A stretch of 64,000 bases of DNA from VRUE01 sp963742535 (GTDB lineage: Bacteria; Actinomycetota; Thermoleophilia; Solirubrobacterales; 70-9): assembly GCA_963742535.1 (NCBI GenBank), contig CAVUMC010000001.1, positions 124,001-188,000 on the forward strand, written 5' to 3'. Positions 38,175 to 48,027 of this stretch are shown piece by piece. A program made the position numbers and the translations under genes. Each line of letters begins with the position of its first letter. Position 1 is the stretch's first letter. Under the pieces are notes generated by a model. The model saw nothing but the letters and a program-made list of their open reading frames with translations. It had not been told where the DNA came from and ran no database searches.

Positions 38175-39174
38175 TCAGAGACCGGCGGACAGCCGCACCG
38201 GTGAGGTCGCGTCGCGCACCAGCAGCTGGGGTTCGCCACTGCCGTCGGCGGGCACGGTGTAGACGTTGTGACCGTCCGAGTAGGCCAGGGTGTTGTCGTC
38301 GAGCCACTCGACCTGGTCGTCGATCGAGCGTTCCTCGGCGACGGCGTGATCTTTCAGCGTCGCCACGTCGAGCACCCGCAGGTGCCAGCGGTTGCTCTGG
38401 CCGATTCGGCTCTTGTAGGCGATCTGCTTGCCGTCGGGCGAGAGCGAGGGGCACTCGACCCCGTCGCGCAGGACCTTCATCTCGCGTCCCTTGACGCTGC
38501 CTTCGACCAGGTAGTGGTGGTCGCCGGTGCCAAGCGTCGCGTAGAAGCGATCCGAGTCCTTGGGGTCGAAGGTGATTCCCCAGAAGTTGAAGTCGACCGC
38601 GTCGAACGGCTTGCCGTCCTTGCTCACCTTGAACTGCTCGAGCTGGCTCGATCTGCTTGCCGCTCGCCATGTCGACGATCGTAGGTCCGGGTCGAGAAGG
38701 CGGTGGGCGATTCGAGGTAGGAGTCGCCGCTGACGAAGACCGTCATCGCCCCGTAGCGGCCGTCGCTCGGAGACGCGCGCCCGCGAGGGCAGCCCGGTCG
38801 AGCGTGATCGTGTTCATCGGTCTCCATCTTCGAGTCGAAGACCTGGTCGCGTCGTAGTCGACCCCGGAGGGGGCGATCGCCCATGCAGATGCCGCGGCCG
38901 GCGGCGTAGTAGACCCGCTCGCAGGCGAGGTCGCCGGCGCTGGCTGGACCTTGCCGTCATCGACCTCGTAGACGCGGCCGTTGAGCTGCGGGTTGGACGG
39001 ATCGACCGCGCGCACCATCAGGTCGCTGCTGGCCAGCACGGCCTCCGGCTTCGGGCCGCGCGTCGGTGGTCGTCTGAGCTCGGGCCGAGCGCGGCGTAGG
39101 CGACGTAGGCGCCGCCGCGCGACCACGCAGAGGACGACGAGCGCGGCGAGGATCTTGCCGTTGCGACTACCCAT
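38175..39174 (-). CDS. Membrane-anchored TolB-like beta-propeller protein (frameshifted)
   Basis: Starts MGSRNGKILAALVVLCVVAR, a single N-terminal membrane helix, followed by AVLASSDLMVRAVDPSNPQL and GRVYEVDDGKVQPA. After several shifts (about 38650-39120) it ends in the clean frame WGITFDPKDSDRFYATLGTG, VECPSLSPDGKQIAYKSRIG, VLDVATLKDHAVAEERSIDD and DNTLAYSDGHNVYTVPADGS. The SPDGKQIAY repeat is the signature of TolB/WD40-like six-bladed propellers. About 333 residues when corrected. It overlaps the MFS gene by eight bases and is probably cotranscribed. Its partner is unknown. Confidence 0.65.
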
Positions 39175-40443
39175 GCACGGGCGTCCGCTGCGAGCGCAGC
39201 AGCAGCGGCACGGCGGCGGCGATCGCCAGGGCCAGGGCGACGGCGAAGACCAGCACCGCCCCGTGCAGGCCGAGCGTCGAGCCAGAGGGCGCCGAAGGCG
39301 ACCGAGGAGACCAGGTTGCCGATGCTGACCACGGTGGTCAGCATGCCGAGCCCGCTCGCCTGCAGCTCCTCGGGCAGGATCGCCCCGGCGAGGGCCGCCA
39401 GCACCCCTTCGGTGGCGGCGAAGTAGCCGCCGAGGCCGAGCAGGCAGAGGATCAGCACTCCGTAGCCGAGCGAGCTCATCAGCAGGGCACCGTAGACGAC
39501 GAAGAGGAGGGCATAGCCGGCAGAGCAGCACCGGCACCCGGCCGACCCGGTCGGCGAGCTGCCCGACCGGGATCGCCAGCCCCATGAAGGCGACCGCGGT
39601 GATCACGTAGAGCAGCGGGAAGACGGCTGGCTCGAAGTCGATCTTGCGCTGCAGGCCGACGTAGAGCATCGCGTCGGAGACGCTGGTCAGCGAGAGCACG
39701 GCGGCGGCGAGCAGCAGCAGCGACGAAGCGCGGCGATCGCGGACCAGGCCGATCGCGGCGCGAAGCGAGGGTGGCGGCGTGCCGTCATCGACCCGCGGCG
39801 CCCGTTTCGGCTTGCCCTGCACGGTCAGCACCAGGACGGCGACGCCGAGCACGGCGAAGAGGGTGCTGACGACGAAGACGGCGTCGAAGCGGGCCGGTGC
39901 GGCGAGCAGGATGCCGAAGGCGATCAGCGGCCCGAGCATGGCACCGGCCGAGTCCATCGCCCGGTGCACGCCGAAGGCGGTGGCGAGGCCGGCTTTGCTG
40001 CTGAAGAGAGCGAGATCAAGGCGTCGCGCGGCGCCGTGCGGATGCCCTTGCCGATCCGGTCGAAGGCGACGATCGCCCCGATCCCGCCGATCGAGTTGCC
40101 GGCCGCGACCAGAGCCACCTTGCCCACGGCGGAGATCCCGTAGCCCGCCTCGGCGACCTCCTTGGGCCGTGCGCCAGCGGTCGGAGGCGAAGCCGCTGAC
40201 GACCTGGACGAGAGCGGCGGCACCGCGATAGGTGCCGTCGATCGCGCCCAGGGCCAGCGGGCTTGCGCCCAGCGAAAAGACGAGGTAGAGCGGCAGGATC
40301 GTCGCCACCATCTCCGAGGAGACGTCGGTCAGCATGCTGACCAAGCCCAGCATCACGACGTTGCGCGGCACGTTCAGCCGAGCCGAGCGGCGTGCCCAGA
40401 GCTTGGGCTTGAGGAGGGCTTTGGAGGCTTCTACTTGGTACAT
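39167..40443 (-). CDS. MFS transporter (frameshifted)
   Basis: A protein of about 420 residues with twelve hydrophobic segments in reconstruction. The start NVVMLGLVSMLTDVSSEMVA and LPLYLVFSLGASPLALGAID is typical of an MFS clade in which the TDVSSEM motif precedes the first loop. It continues through GKGIRTAPRDALISLSS (loop 4-5), GPLIAFGILLAAPARFDAVF and VGLQRKIDFEPAVFPLLYVI to LLLRSQRTPVHG at the stop 39167-39169. Net shifts fall near 39275, 39525, 40008 and 40165. The substrate is unknown; such transporters are often annotated as drug or metabolite exporters. Confidence 0.7.
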
Positions 40444-40490
40444 GGCCAGCTAGCGACGAGACGGCCGATAGTGGCGCGTTTCGTGGCTAA

Positions 40491-41868
40491 CTAGACAACG
40501 TGCCGACTAGGTCCTTTTTTCGCACTCTCGGACGAAGTGCCTGCGAGGCCGAGGCGATCGCTGACCTGGCCCGCGACCTCTTCGGCAAAGCCCATCACCG
40601 AGTCGCCGTTGAGCAGGTAGGGATAGATCTGGGCGTTGGAGGCGAGGGCCAGGCCCTCGACACCGGGCCAGATCGGCGCCACACGGAGCTCCGCGGCCAC
40701 TGCGCAGCGCGTGCACCGGCTCGACCAGCTTCGCCCGCTGCACGGTCCAGTCGACCACCTCGTCGCGGCTGAAGCCCGGCGAGAGCTGCGCCAGGTAGTC
40801 GGTGAAGCGGCGGTAGACGGACTCGTCGTCCTCGCTCTGCTCCGGCGCCTCTGGGTCGCAGTACTTGGGCAGGTAGACGAGGTGGAGGCCGTCGGTGTGC
40901 TCGGTCCCGAGCACCTGCGAGGTCTCGATCGCGCTGGTGATCGGCGTCGGCTCGACGATGTTGATCGCGTAGTAGGGCAGCAGCGAGCGCTTCACCTTGA
41001 TGATCACGCAGACGCAGCCGAGCCAGCGCTCGGGATAAGGCGCCAGCAGGCCCTGGTGGCGCTCGGGCAGCAGGAAGCGCAGTGCCGGTGGCTGCAGGGT
41101 CGGGATCGTCAGGTCGAACTCGAGCGTCTCGCCCTCCAGCTCGACCCCGGTCACCGAGCCGTCCTCGGCCGTCGCCAGGCCCTTGACCGGCGCGTCGGTG
41201 CGCGCCTCGACCCCCAGCTCTTCGGCTCGGTCGACCATCGCGTCGATCAGGCGCTGGTGGCCGCCGACGATGTGGCCCATTTCCTCCGCCGCCGCCCTTG
41301 CCGCGGGCGCCAGACATGCGCCGCGTGCGGGCCCAGAGGTAGGTGGCGGGCAGTCCCGAGGGATCGCCGTCGAAGCGCGAGTCGAGCAGCGGCTTCCAGA
41401 TCCGCTCGTAGACCTCGCGGCCGCAGTGACGGCGCAGCCAGGTCTCGAGCGGGATGCTGCTCGAGCTTGTCGTAGGAGCTGCGCAGCTGACACTGGGCGA
41501 CGAACCAGCCGAGCCGCAGGCGCGCGGGCGGGCGAGAGCGGCGAGAAGCGCAGCAGGTCGCCGATGCCGTTGAAGTCGTGCATCTCACCGTCGGCGAAGA
41601 AGCCGGCGCCGACCGGGTTGAAGCGCAGCTGGTCGCCGAGCCCGACCTCCTCCGCCATCGCGATCATGCGCGAGTCGGCGGGGGTGATCACGTGGTAGAA
41701 GCGGTCGACCTGGTGACCGCCGAAGTCCATCGTCCCGGCCAGTCCGCCGAGACTGGGCCCGCGCTCGATCACGGTCACCTTGGCGCCGGCCTGGGCCAGG
41801 CGCAGGGCAAGCGAGGTGCCGAGCACGCCGCCGCCGACGATGCCGACCTTGGGCGGCTGGGGTGTCAT
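40491..41868 (-). CDS. FAD-dependent amine oxidase-like/UDP-galactopyranose-mutase-like flavoprotein (frameshifted)
   Basis: The N-terminus VGIVGGGVLGTSLALRLAQA is the FAD dinucleotide-binding motif, and VIERGPSLGGLAGTMDFGGH follows in the flavin-containing amine oxidoreductase pattern. Further blocks are EEMGHIVGGHQRLIDAMVDR, LEFDLTIPTLQPPALRFLLP, LPYYAINIVEPTPITSAIET and, at the end, IYPYLLNGDSVMGFAEEVAG (the second FAD contact). Shifts lie near 41290-41560 and 40690. In glycan loci, members of this NAD(P)-binding/protoporphyrinogen-oxidase-like group act on lipid-linked or nucleotide sugars. Its ATG overlaps the GT2 stop (ATGA), so both are coupled. About 455 residues. Confidence 0.7.
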
Positions 41869-42712
41869 CCCGCTTGGGCGACCGGCTGCGGCTCGCCGCT
41901 GGCGGCGGCCGCGGAAGGGCTTTGCACGGCCGCCGGCGCTGACGGTGCCGTCACCTCTGCCAGGGGCGAGACCGGCGGCGGCTGGATGCGGCCGACCATC
42001 TGCGCGGCCATCACCCGGAAGTAGGCGAGCACGGTCGGCTTCAGCTGCATCTTCGACTCGCCCTTGCGGGTCGTCCAGTCGTTGGTGGTCGGCACCTCGG
42101 CGACGCTGGCGCCGGCGTTGTAGAGCTTCAGCAAGAGCTCGACGTTGGCGGCGAAGCCGGGCTCGCGCACGAGCAGGTAGCCGTAGGTGTCGGCGGCGCG
42201 GCGCAGGGTGCCGGCGCGGTAGACCCGGTAGAGCGAGGAAAGCGTGTGGATCTGACGCAGCCCGCCCAGATAGCGGAAGGTGTTGGAGACCGACTTGCTC
42301 GCCGCCAGGCGCCAGCCGGCGACGCCGACGATCTTGCCTCCCGGCGCGTAGACCGAGGCGAGCACGACGTCGGTGCCCTGGTCGAAGACTTCCATCATCC
42401 GCGGCAGGTCGGAGAGGTCCGAGGTCGTGTCGGCCTCGAGGGTGACGATCGCGTCGTCGTCCGAGGACTCCTTCAGCGCCGAGCGGATGCCGGTGTTGAT
42501 CGCGGTGCCGAGGCCCGGTTGGTCGTGTGCTGGACGACCGCCAGATGCATGTCGCGAGCGTGTTCGCGGATCACCTCGGCGGTGCCGTCGGTGGAGCCGT
42601 CGTCGACGATGATCACGCGGGCGCCGAGCTCGCGTGCCACCGGGGCCAGGTCGGCAAGCAGCTTGGGGATGTTTTCCGCCTCGTTGTAGGCGGGGATGAC
42701 GAAGCGGATCAC
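41865..42712 (-). CDS. Glycosyltransferase family 2, dolichyl-phosphate-type (one frameshift)
   Basis: Starts MIRFVIPAYNEAENIPKLLA, then RVIIVDDGSTDGTAEVIREH, the UDP-binding GT-A core. Near 42520 the frame changes by net +2 or -1. Restoring one C gives HTTNPGLGTAINTG, which matches the family consensus NxGxGxAxxxG. It continues IVTLEADTTSDLSDLPRMME (DxD region) and ends with LKLYNAGASVAEVPTTND and a Pro/Ala-rich tail. The group includes DPM1-like polyprenyl-phosphate sugar synthases; a product such as polyprenyl-P-hexose could feed the GT39-like enzyme at 34582. About 282 residues. Confidence 0.75.
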
Positions 42713-43766
42713 ACCAGCACCTCCAGGGGCCGCGGGGCGGGGATGTCGAGCAGCTCGACCGGGCGGCGGACCGCCGCCGACTCGCGCATCGCCAGCGCCG
42801 CGGCGAGCGCCTTGACGCCGTCGTGGGCACTGACCGGCTCGGGCGTGTCGTCGAGCACGCAGCGGCAGAAGGCTTCCAGCTCGGCCCGCAGCGGCTCGGC
42901 CTTGGCCAGCGAGAAGCGGACCGCGGCACCCTCGCCGTCGCCGCGCAGCATCGAGAGCCCGTCCCAGTGCAGCGGTGCGCTCGGCGACTCGACGAACCAG
43001 ACGTCCTGGGTGATGTAGCTGGCGCGCAGCAGGCCGTTCTCGCCGATCAGGGCGATCTCGCGCTTCTTCTCCGGCGTCAGCCAGTTGACGTCGAGCAGGC
43101 CGAGCGTGTCGCCGGCATCCTCGGGCCGAAGCGGACCATGCAGGTCAGCAGGTCCTCCTGGGAGCCGTGCAGGAAGCGGCCGCCGTCGGCGTAGATCTCG
43201 CCGATCTGACGATCGAGTACGTGCTGCATCACGTCGAGGTCATGGGTGGCGAGGTCGATCGCGACGCCGGTGTCCTGGATCCGCGTCGGCAGTGGCCCGA
43301 CCCGCGTCGTGTGGGCGCGGTAGACGTTGCCGAGGCGGCCGTCGGCGACCAGCTCGCGCAGCTTTGCCACGGCGGGGTTGAAGCGCTCGACGTGGCCGAC
43401 CATCAGCTTGCGGTCGGCCTCGATCGCAGCGCCGCGCATCCGCAGCGCATCCGGAAGGGTCGTCGCGATCGGCTTCTCGACCAGTACGTGCAGGTCGGCG
43501 GCCAGCGCCTCCAGCGCAACCTCGGCGTGGTGCTCGGAAGAGCAGGCGATCGAGACCGCGTCGAGTTCGTCGGCGCCGAACTCGATCAGCTCGCGCCAGT
43601 CGGAGAATTCGACCGCGCCGGTGCCGGCGGCGGCGCGGCGGCGCGATTCCTCGCTGGGGTCGGCGACCGCAACAAGCTGCGCGCAATCGATCTGCGTGTA
43701 GTTACGCACGTGGAACGAGCCCATGCGACCGCAGCCGACGACACCGATTCTCAGTTGCTCAGACAA
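42709..43766 (-). CDS. Gfo/Idh/MocA-family sugar oxidoreductase (frameshifted)
   Basis: Starts at TTG with GGAGGG five bases upstream and overlaps the end of the epimerase gene. The N-terminal Rossmann motif is LRIGVVGCGRMGSFHVRNYT. EKPIATTLPDALRM (the conserved EKP Lys), VGHVERFNPAVAKLRELV and DLATHDLDVMQHVL (catalytic His region) follow. A shift near 43120 connects to LGLLDVNWLTPEKKREIALI and the C-terminal end at 42709. The family oxidises nucleotide-sugar hydroxyls, as in WbpB/WlbA. With the neighbouring epimerase and the DegT aminotransferase this suggests a UDP-diamino-uronate or similar sugar. Confidence 0.75.
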
Positions 43767-44825
43767 CGGAACCCTCCAACGCTCCGCTCGAGGTGCGTGA
43801 CGATCAGATCGGCGATCCGCTCGCAGGCGTGGCCGTCGCCGAAGATCGGTGGGCGGTCTTCCGGCCGCGGCTTGGCAAAGGCGGCGCGGAACTTCTCCAC
43901 GTCGGCCCCGACCAGGGTGTTCCAGCCGGTCGAGACGGTCTCGATCCACTCGGTCTCCTCGCGCATCGTGATGCAGGGGACGCCCCAGAGGTAGGCCTCG
44001 CGCTGGACGCCCCCGGAGTCGGTGGCGATCGCGATGGCGTCGCGCTCCAGCGTCAGCATCTCGGTGTAGGTGGCGGGGTCGCGCAGCTCGACGTTGGCGG
44101 GGATCTTGATGCCCCAGGTCTCGATGCTCTTGCGGGTGCGCGGGTGCAGCGGGAAGATCACGCGCCGCTCGGTCGACTCGAGGCAGGCCAGCACCGCGCC
44201 GAGGCGCTGCGGCGAGTCGGTGTTGTAGTTGCGATGCGCGGTGGCCAGCACGTACTCGCCCTCCTCGCCGCTCTCGCCGAGACGGTCGCGGGTGGCAAGC
44301 AGGACGTCGGCAAGGACGATCGCCGGTGACGGCGATCGTTCCCTGCACCCCCTCGCTGATCAGCGTCTGGCGAGCGTGCTCGCAGGGGGCAAAGAGAAGG
44401 TCTGAGAGGCGATCGGTCTCGATCCGGTTCGCCTCCTCGGGCATGTCGTCGCGGTAGCTGCGCAGCCCCGCCTCGACGTGGAGCAATGGCACCCCGGCCT
44501 CAACCGCAGCGCGAGCGCCGGCGATGGTGGCGTTGGTGTCACCGCGGACCAGAACCGCGTCGGGCTGCTCGGACTCGATCACCCGCGCGATGCGCTCCTG
44601 GGCCACCGCGACGCCCTCGTCGTTGGGCAGTGAGCCGACGCCGAGGTTGTGTTCGGGCAGCGGCAGGCGCAGGTCGGCGATCTGCAGGTCCGACATCGCC
44701 GGGTCGTAGTGCTGGCCGGTGTGAACGAGGATCTCCTCGACGCAGCCGTTGAAAGCTAGTGAGAGCGGCGCCGCCTGCACGATCTCCGGGCGGGAACCGA
44801 TGATGGAGACGATTCTTGGGGCCAT
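43751..44825 (-). CDS. wecB: UDP-N-acetylglucosamine 2-epimerase, WecB/WbpI-type (one frameshift)
   Basis: Reads IVSIIGSRPEIVQAAPLSLA, VHTGQHYDPAMSD (the hallmark HTGQHYD), VLVRGDTNATIAGARAAVEA and HVEAGLRSYRDDMPEEANRI, all diagnostic of non-hydrolysing UDP-GlcNAc 2-epimerases. One +1 shift near 44325 joins IAVTGD to VLADVLLATRDRLG, then LATAHRNYN, FPLHPRTRKSI, IATDSGGVQREA and FGDGHACERIADLI to the stop at 43751. It makes UDP-ManNAc or a related epimer in the cytosol. Overlap with the oxidoreductase supports a shared pathway. The GTG at 44831 is an alternative start. The symbol denotes the family, not a proven pathway. Confidence 0.8.
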
Positions 44826-44965
44826 GCACACTCAACGGGCGAGGCGCCCAGTTTTTGCACGCCCATTGAACTTGCTCGGAGTTATCAGCCCGGGCCTTTT
44901 TTCGCACTTGATCCGTCCGTACGGCGCAAGTGCTGCCGCCGTCGCGCCGTTGGTCCATTAGCGAT
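44826..44965 (+). promoter_or_regulatory. Divergent promoter region between epimerase and sugar transferase
   Basis: A 140-bp gap between genes transcribed away from each other. It is noticeably more AT-rich than its surroundings and holds GCCCGGGCCTTTTTT near 44890 and the segment AGTTTTTGCACGCCC. No -10/-35 pair is convincing. The T6 run after GCCCGGGC looks like a weak terminator on plus, but no gene upstream on plus would use it. Confidence 0.35.
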
Positions 44966-45650
44966 ATGGAGGCACACGGACTCACCCGCAAGCAATCGGT
45001 CGACCGCACCGAGGGCGAACCGCTCTGGCAAGCACTTGCCAGACGCGTTCATCGACCTTCTTGGTGCCGGCGCAGTGATCGTCCTGCTCTCGCCGCTGTT
45101 GATCGGCCTGGCAATCGCGATCCGCCTTGACAGCCCCGGGGCGGCGCTCTTCCGCCAGCGCCGCGTCGGCTTCGGCAAGCGCGAGTTCACCGTCTTCAAG
45201 TTCCGCAGCATGCGCTCCGACGCGGACCCACGCGGTCACCGCGACTACGTCACCGCCCTGATCAAAGGCAATGCGGCCGACGGCGGTAAAGAGAACCTCT
45301 ACAAGCTCGCCGTCGACGACCGGATTACGCCGGTCGGGCGCTGGATCCGGCGCTGGAGCCTGGACGAGCTGCCGCAACTCTTCAACGTGATCGCCGGCGA
45401 CATGTCGCTGGTCGGACCGCGTCCGGCGATTCCCTACGAGGTCGCCGAGTACCCGAGCTGGTACATGGACCGCTTCACCGTCAAGCCCGGTCTGACCGGG
45501 CTCTGGCAGGTGAGCGGCCGCAACGAGCGCACTTACGAGGAAATGGTTCAGCTCGACATCGAATACGCCGAACGGCGTTCTCTATTCCTAGATCTTTCAA
45601 TCCTGGCCCGCACCCCGTTCACCGTGCTGGCGAGAAGGGGGGCAGCATGA
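44966..45650 (+). CDS. Bacterial sugar transferase (initiating polyprenyl-phosphate glycosyl-1-P transferase)
   Basis: A member of the PF02397 monotopic phosphoglycosyltransferases. The membrane re-entrant helix is AGAVIVLLSPLLIGLAIAIR. The catalytic core has GAALFRQRRVGFGKREFTVF, KFRSMRSDADPRGH, RWSLDELPQLFNVIAGDMSL, VGPRPAIP and KPGLTGLWQVSGRNE. It transfers a sugar-1-phosphate onto undecaprenyl phosphate and so starts repeat-unit assembly. A net +1 shift near 45035 separates the ATG start (MEAHGLTRKQ) from the main body, which could alternatively begin at TTG 45036. The stop overlaps the next gene's start. Confidence 0.85.
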
Positions 45651-46735
45651 ATCCAGCAGGAGCGATCGGCACGATGGTGGTCGGCTACGGCTACTGGGGA
45701 CCGAACCTCGTCCGCAACGTGGTCGAGCGGCCCGAGTTCCGCCTGATGGGGCTCTGCGAGCTGCAGGAGAACCGGATCGAAGACTTCCGCCGCCGCCACC
45801 CCGGCGTCTGGATCGAGCGCGATCTCGACACCGCGCTGGCCGACCCGCGGGTCGAAGCGGTGGCGATCGCCACCCCGCCCCACACCCACTTCCAGCTGGT
45901 GCGGCGTGCCCTGGAGGCCGGCAAGCACGTGCTGGTCGAGAAGCCGCTGGCGCGCACCTCCGAGGAGGCGGCCGAGCTGGTCGCGATCGCCGAGGAGCGC
46001 GACCTGGTGCTGATGCCGGGCCACACCTTCCTCTACAGCCCCGCCGTCAACAAGGTTCGCGACCTGATCCAGGAAGACGAGCTGGGCGAGATCTACTTCG
46101 TCACCTCATCGCGCATGAACCTCGGCCTCTACCAGCCCGACGGCGTCGTCCTCGACCTCGCCCCGCACGATCTTTCGATCCTGCAGCACTGGCTGGGCAA
46201 GCCGCTGGTCGAGGTCTCGGCCAACGGCCGCAGCGTCTTCCGCGAGAGCATCCACGAGACCGCCTTCCTCACCCTGCGCTTCGAGGGCGGTACCCAGGCC
46301 AACGTGCAGCTCTCCTGGCTGGCGCCGCGCAAGCTGCGCCAGATGAACGTGGTCGGCAGCAAGCGCATGGTCCAGTACGAGGACACCGCCGCCGACGACT
46401 CGGTCCGCATCTACGACCGCGGCCTCGACTTCGACGCCCCGCCCGCCAACTTCGGCGAGTACAGGCTCACCTACAGGACCGGCGACATGATCGCCCCCCG
46501 CCTGCAGGCCCTGGAGCCGCTCGGCCAGGAGCTGAGCGACTTCGCCTCCGCGATCCGCGAGGGCACGACACCGGTCTCCAACGGCAGGCTCGGGGTCGAG
46601 ATCGTGCTCGGCCTGGAAGCGCTCGAGCAGTCCCTGCACGCGCAGGGCGAACCGGTGCCCGTCTCCCCCGTGGACCAGGTCCTGGAGAACGCTCGCGCCG
46701 GCCGCACCCGCGGCGGCAGCGCCATCCGCGCCTAG
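45647..46735 (+). CDS. Gfo/Idh/MocA-family oxidoreductase, WlbA/WbpB-like
   Basis: An intact 362-residue dehydrogenase. The Rossmann start is MVVGYGYWGPNLVRNVVERP. AIATPPHTHFQLVRRALEAG, VLVEKPLARTSEEAAELV (the EKP Lys), VLMPGHTFLYSPAVNKVRDL and DLAPHDLSILQHWLG (catalytic His/Asp) follow. The closest group known to me oxidises the 3-OH of UDP-GlcNAcA for later transamination, which would pair with the DegT enzyme at 8273. It starts at ATG overlapping the sugar transferase stop (ATGA). Confidence 0.85.
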   Translation: MNPAGAIGTMVVGYGYWGPNLVRNVVERPEFRLMGLCELQENRIEDFRRRHPGVWIERDLDTALADPRVEAVAIATPPHTHFQLVRRALEAGKHVLVEKPLARTSEEAAELVAIAEERDLVLMPGHTFLYSPAVNKVRDLIQEDELGEIYFVTSSRMNLGLYQPDGVVLDLAPHDLSILQHWLGKPLVEVSANGRSVFRESIHETAFLTLRFEGGTQANVQLSWLAPRKLRQMNVVGSKRMVQYEDTAADDSVRIYDRGLDFDAPPANFGEYRLTYRTGDMIAPRLQALEPLGQELSDFASAIREGTTPVSNGRLGVEIVLGLEALEQSLHAQGEPVPVSPVDQVLENARAGRTRGGSAIRA

Positions 46736-46782
46736 CAACCGGCCCCTAGGCCCTCTTCCTTATTCCTGCGTCGCGAGGCCGC

Positions 46783-47133
46783 TCAGGCGGTCTCGGCGGC
46801 GCCTGGCGGCGACAGGCGGTCCAGCTCGGCCAGGTAGACCAAGACCGAGTGGGTCACCAGCTGGCTCAGCGTGGCGCCCTGACGGGCCGCCTCGCGCTCC
46901 AGCAGCATCGAGGTGCGCTCGTCGACCGAGAGGTCGACGAAGCGCGCCTGCTCGTCTCCTGAGGCCTCCTGTGCAAGCCAGGGAAGGCCCACCGGAGCAT
47001 TGCCAGCGACGACTCGCTGGATGAAATCGCTCACCGCCGCCTGCACCCCGGAGGGGATATCGGTGTCGAGGCAAGCCTCGATTCCGTTGCAAGCAAATGT
47101 TCCGAGAGCGACTTTCATCGTGGGCACTGACAT
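46783..47133 (-). CDS. Small protein, possibly ribbon-helix-helix-like, family unknown
   Basis: A 116-residue protein starting MSVPTMKVALGTFACNGIEA. A middle segment FVDLSVDERTSMLLEREAAR with QGATLSQLVTHSVLVYLAEL looks like a strand-helix-helix (CopG/Arc-type) pattern, in which the strand contacts DNA. It shares the start MKV-x-LG, a short AVSDFIQRVV-type helix and an Arg/Glu-rich helix with the protein at 48028, so the two are probably distant paralogs. There is no name to give. It lies just before the AT-rich region upstream of the sigma factor gene. Confidence 0.6.
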   Translation of the reverse strand: MSVPTMKVALGTFACNGIEACLDTDIPSGVQAAVSDFIQRVVAGNAPVGLPWLAQEASGDEQARFVDLSVDERTSMLLEREAARQGATLSQLVTHSVLVYLAELDRLSPPGAAETA

Positions 47134-47403
47134 AACAACTACCGTGGCCTGCCCAAGATTTTCACGCGAAAGTCACGAATCCTCCTAACTTCAGACCCCA
47201 ATACCTATGCAATTCCGGCGTACTTGAGGCCGAGACTGAGATTTAGACGAATATTGGGCATTGACTTTCAAACGTAGGGCCACTATTTCTTTGCGCCGCG
47301 CAGCACCGAAGCCGAGTAAGAAGTTTTCGGTAGTTGCGAAAAAAAATTGATCTAAGACATTCGGAATTTGGGAGTTTTCCCATCAATGCGTCGGGAGGAC
47401 GCT
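47134..47403 (+). promoter_or_regulatory. AT-rich leader/promoter region of the ECF sigma gene
   Basis: A 270-bp non-coding stretch much richer in A/T than the rest of the window. TTGACT at 47261-47266 and TATTTC at 47284-47289, 17 bases apart, resemble a housekeeping -35/-10 pair, with a weak -10. A run GAAAAAAAATTGATCTAAG follows near 47338. GGGAGGACGCT precedes the GTG at 47404 as ribosome binding site. Confidence 0.4.
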
Positions 47404-48024
47404 GTGACCAGTCCAGATACGGAGTTGCGCCCCAATAACCTCACGCGCTTCACCGAGGCAGCCTCGGGCACCGGCAATACCCGTCTTGTTCAGGCGGCTA
47501 TCGAGCGCGCCCAGGCAGGCGACACGGAGGGTCTGCACTTCCTCTACGTCCGTTATGCCCCGGATGTCCAGCGCTTCGTCAACAGCCTCGTCAAGGACCA
47601 CCACGAGGCCGAAGACATCACCCAGAACATTTTCGCCAAGCTGATGAAGGCGATCAACAAGTACCAGCCGCGCGAGGTCCCCTTTGCGGCCTGGATCATG
47701 CGGGTCGCCCGTAACGCGGCGCTCGATCACCTGCGCGCACGGCGCTCGATCCCCACCGAGGAAGTTCGCCTTGCCGATACCGGCCAGGCACAGGTCAGCA
47801 TTGATCGCGGTCGCGACCTTCGCGTCGCCCTCGAGCAGCTCCCCGAAGACCAGCGCGAGGTCTTGATCCTGCGTCACATCGCCGGGCTTTCACCGGTGGA
47901 GATCGCCGCGACGCTGAAAAAGTCGGAGAGCTCAGTACACGGCCTGCACCACCGCGGCCGCCGCACCCTGCAGGAGAAGCTCAGCGAGCTGGGCGCCTCA
48001 CCGGTCGTCGCCGCCAGCGCCTAG
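47404..48024 (+). CDS. ECF-family RNA polymerase sigma factor
   Basis: The GTG start with GGAGG five bases before gives 206 residues. Region 2 includes HFLYVRYAPDVQRFVNSLVK and DHHEAEDITQNIFAKLMKAI, with PFAAWIMRVARNAALDHLRA (2.3-2.4, -10 recognition). Region 4 is LEQLPEDQREVLILRHIAGL then SPVEIAATLKKSESSVHGLH (HTH for -35). There is no anti-sigma gene next to it, though the small proteins on either side are candidates for regulators. Alternative starts exist at 47386 (ATG) and 47368 (TTG). Its regulon is unknown. Confidence 0.9.
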   Translation: MTSPDTELRPNNLTRFTEAASGTGNTRLVQAAIERAQAGDTEGLHFLYVRYAPDVQRFVNSLVKDHHEAEDITQNIFAKLMKAINKYQPREVPFAAWIMRVARNAALDHLRARRSIPTEEVRLADTGQAQVSIDRGRDLRVALEQLPEDQREVLILRHIAGLSPVEIAATLKKSESSVHGLHHRGRRTLQEKLSELGASPVVAASA

Positions 48025-48027
48025 GAC

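Noticed and set aside
44885..44900. GCCCGGGC followed by T6 as a Rho-independent terminator.
   Set aside because: The palindrome has no loop and no plus-strand gene lies upstream to be terminated; the neighbours are divergent.
7450..45040. Programmed +1 frameshifting as a general mechanism in the glycan genes.
   Set aside because: No shared slippery codon, stop or stimulator is seen at the shift sites, at least one event (near 42520) has the opposite sign, and clean genes lie between affected ones.
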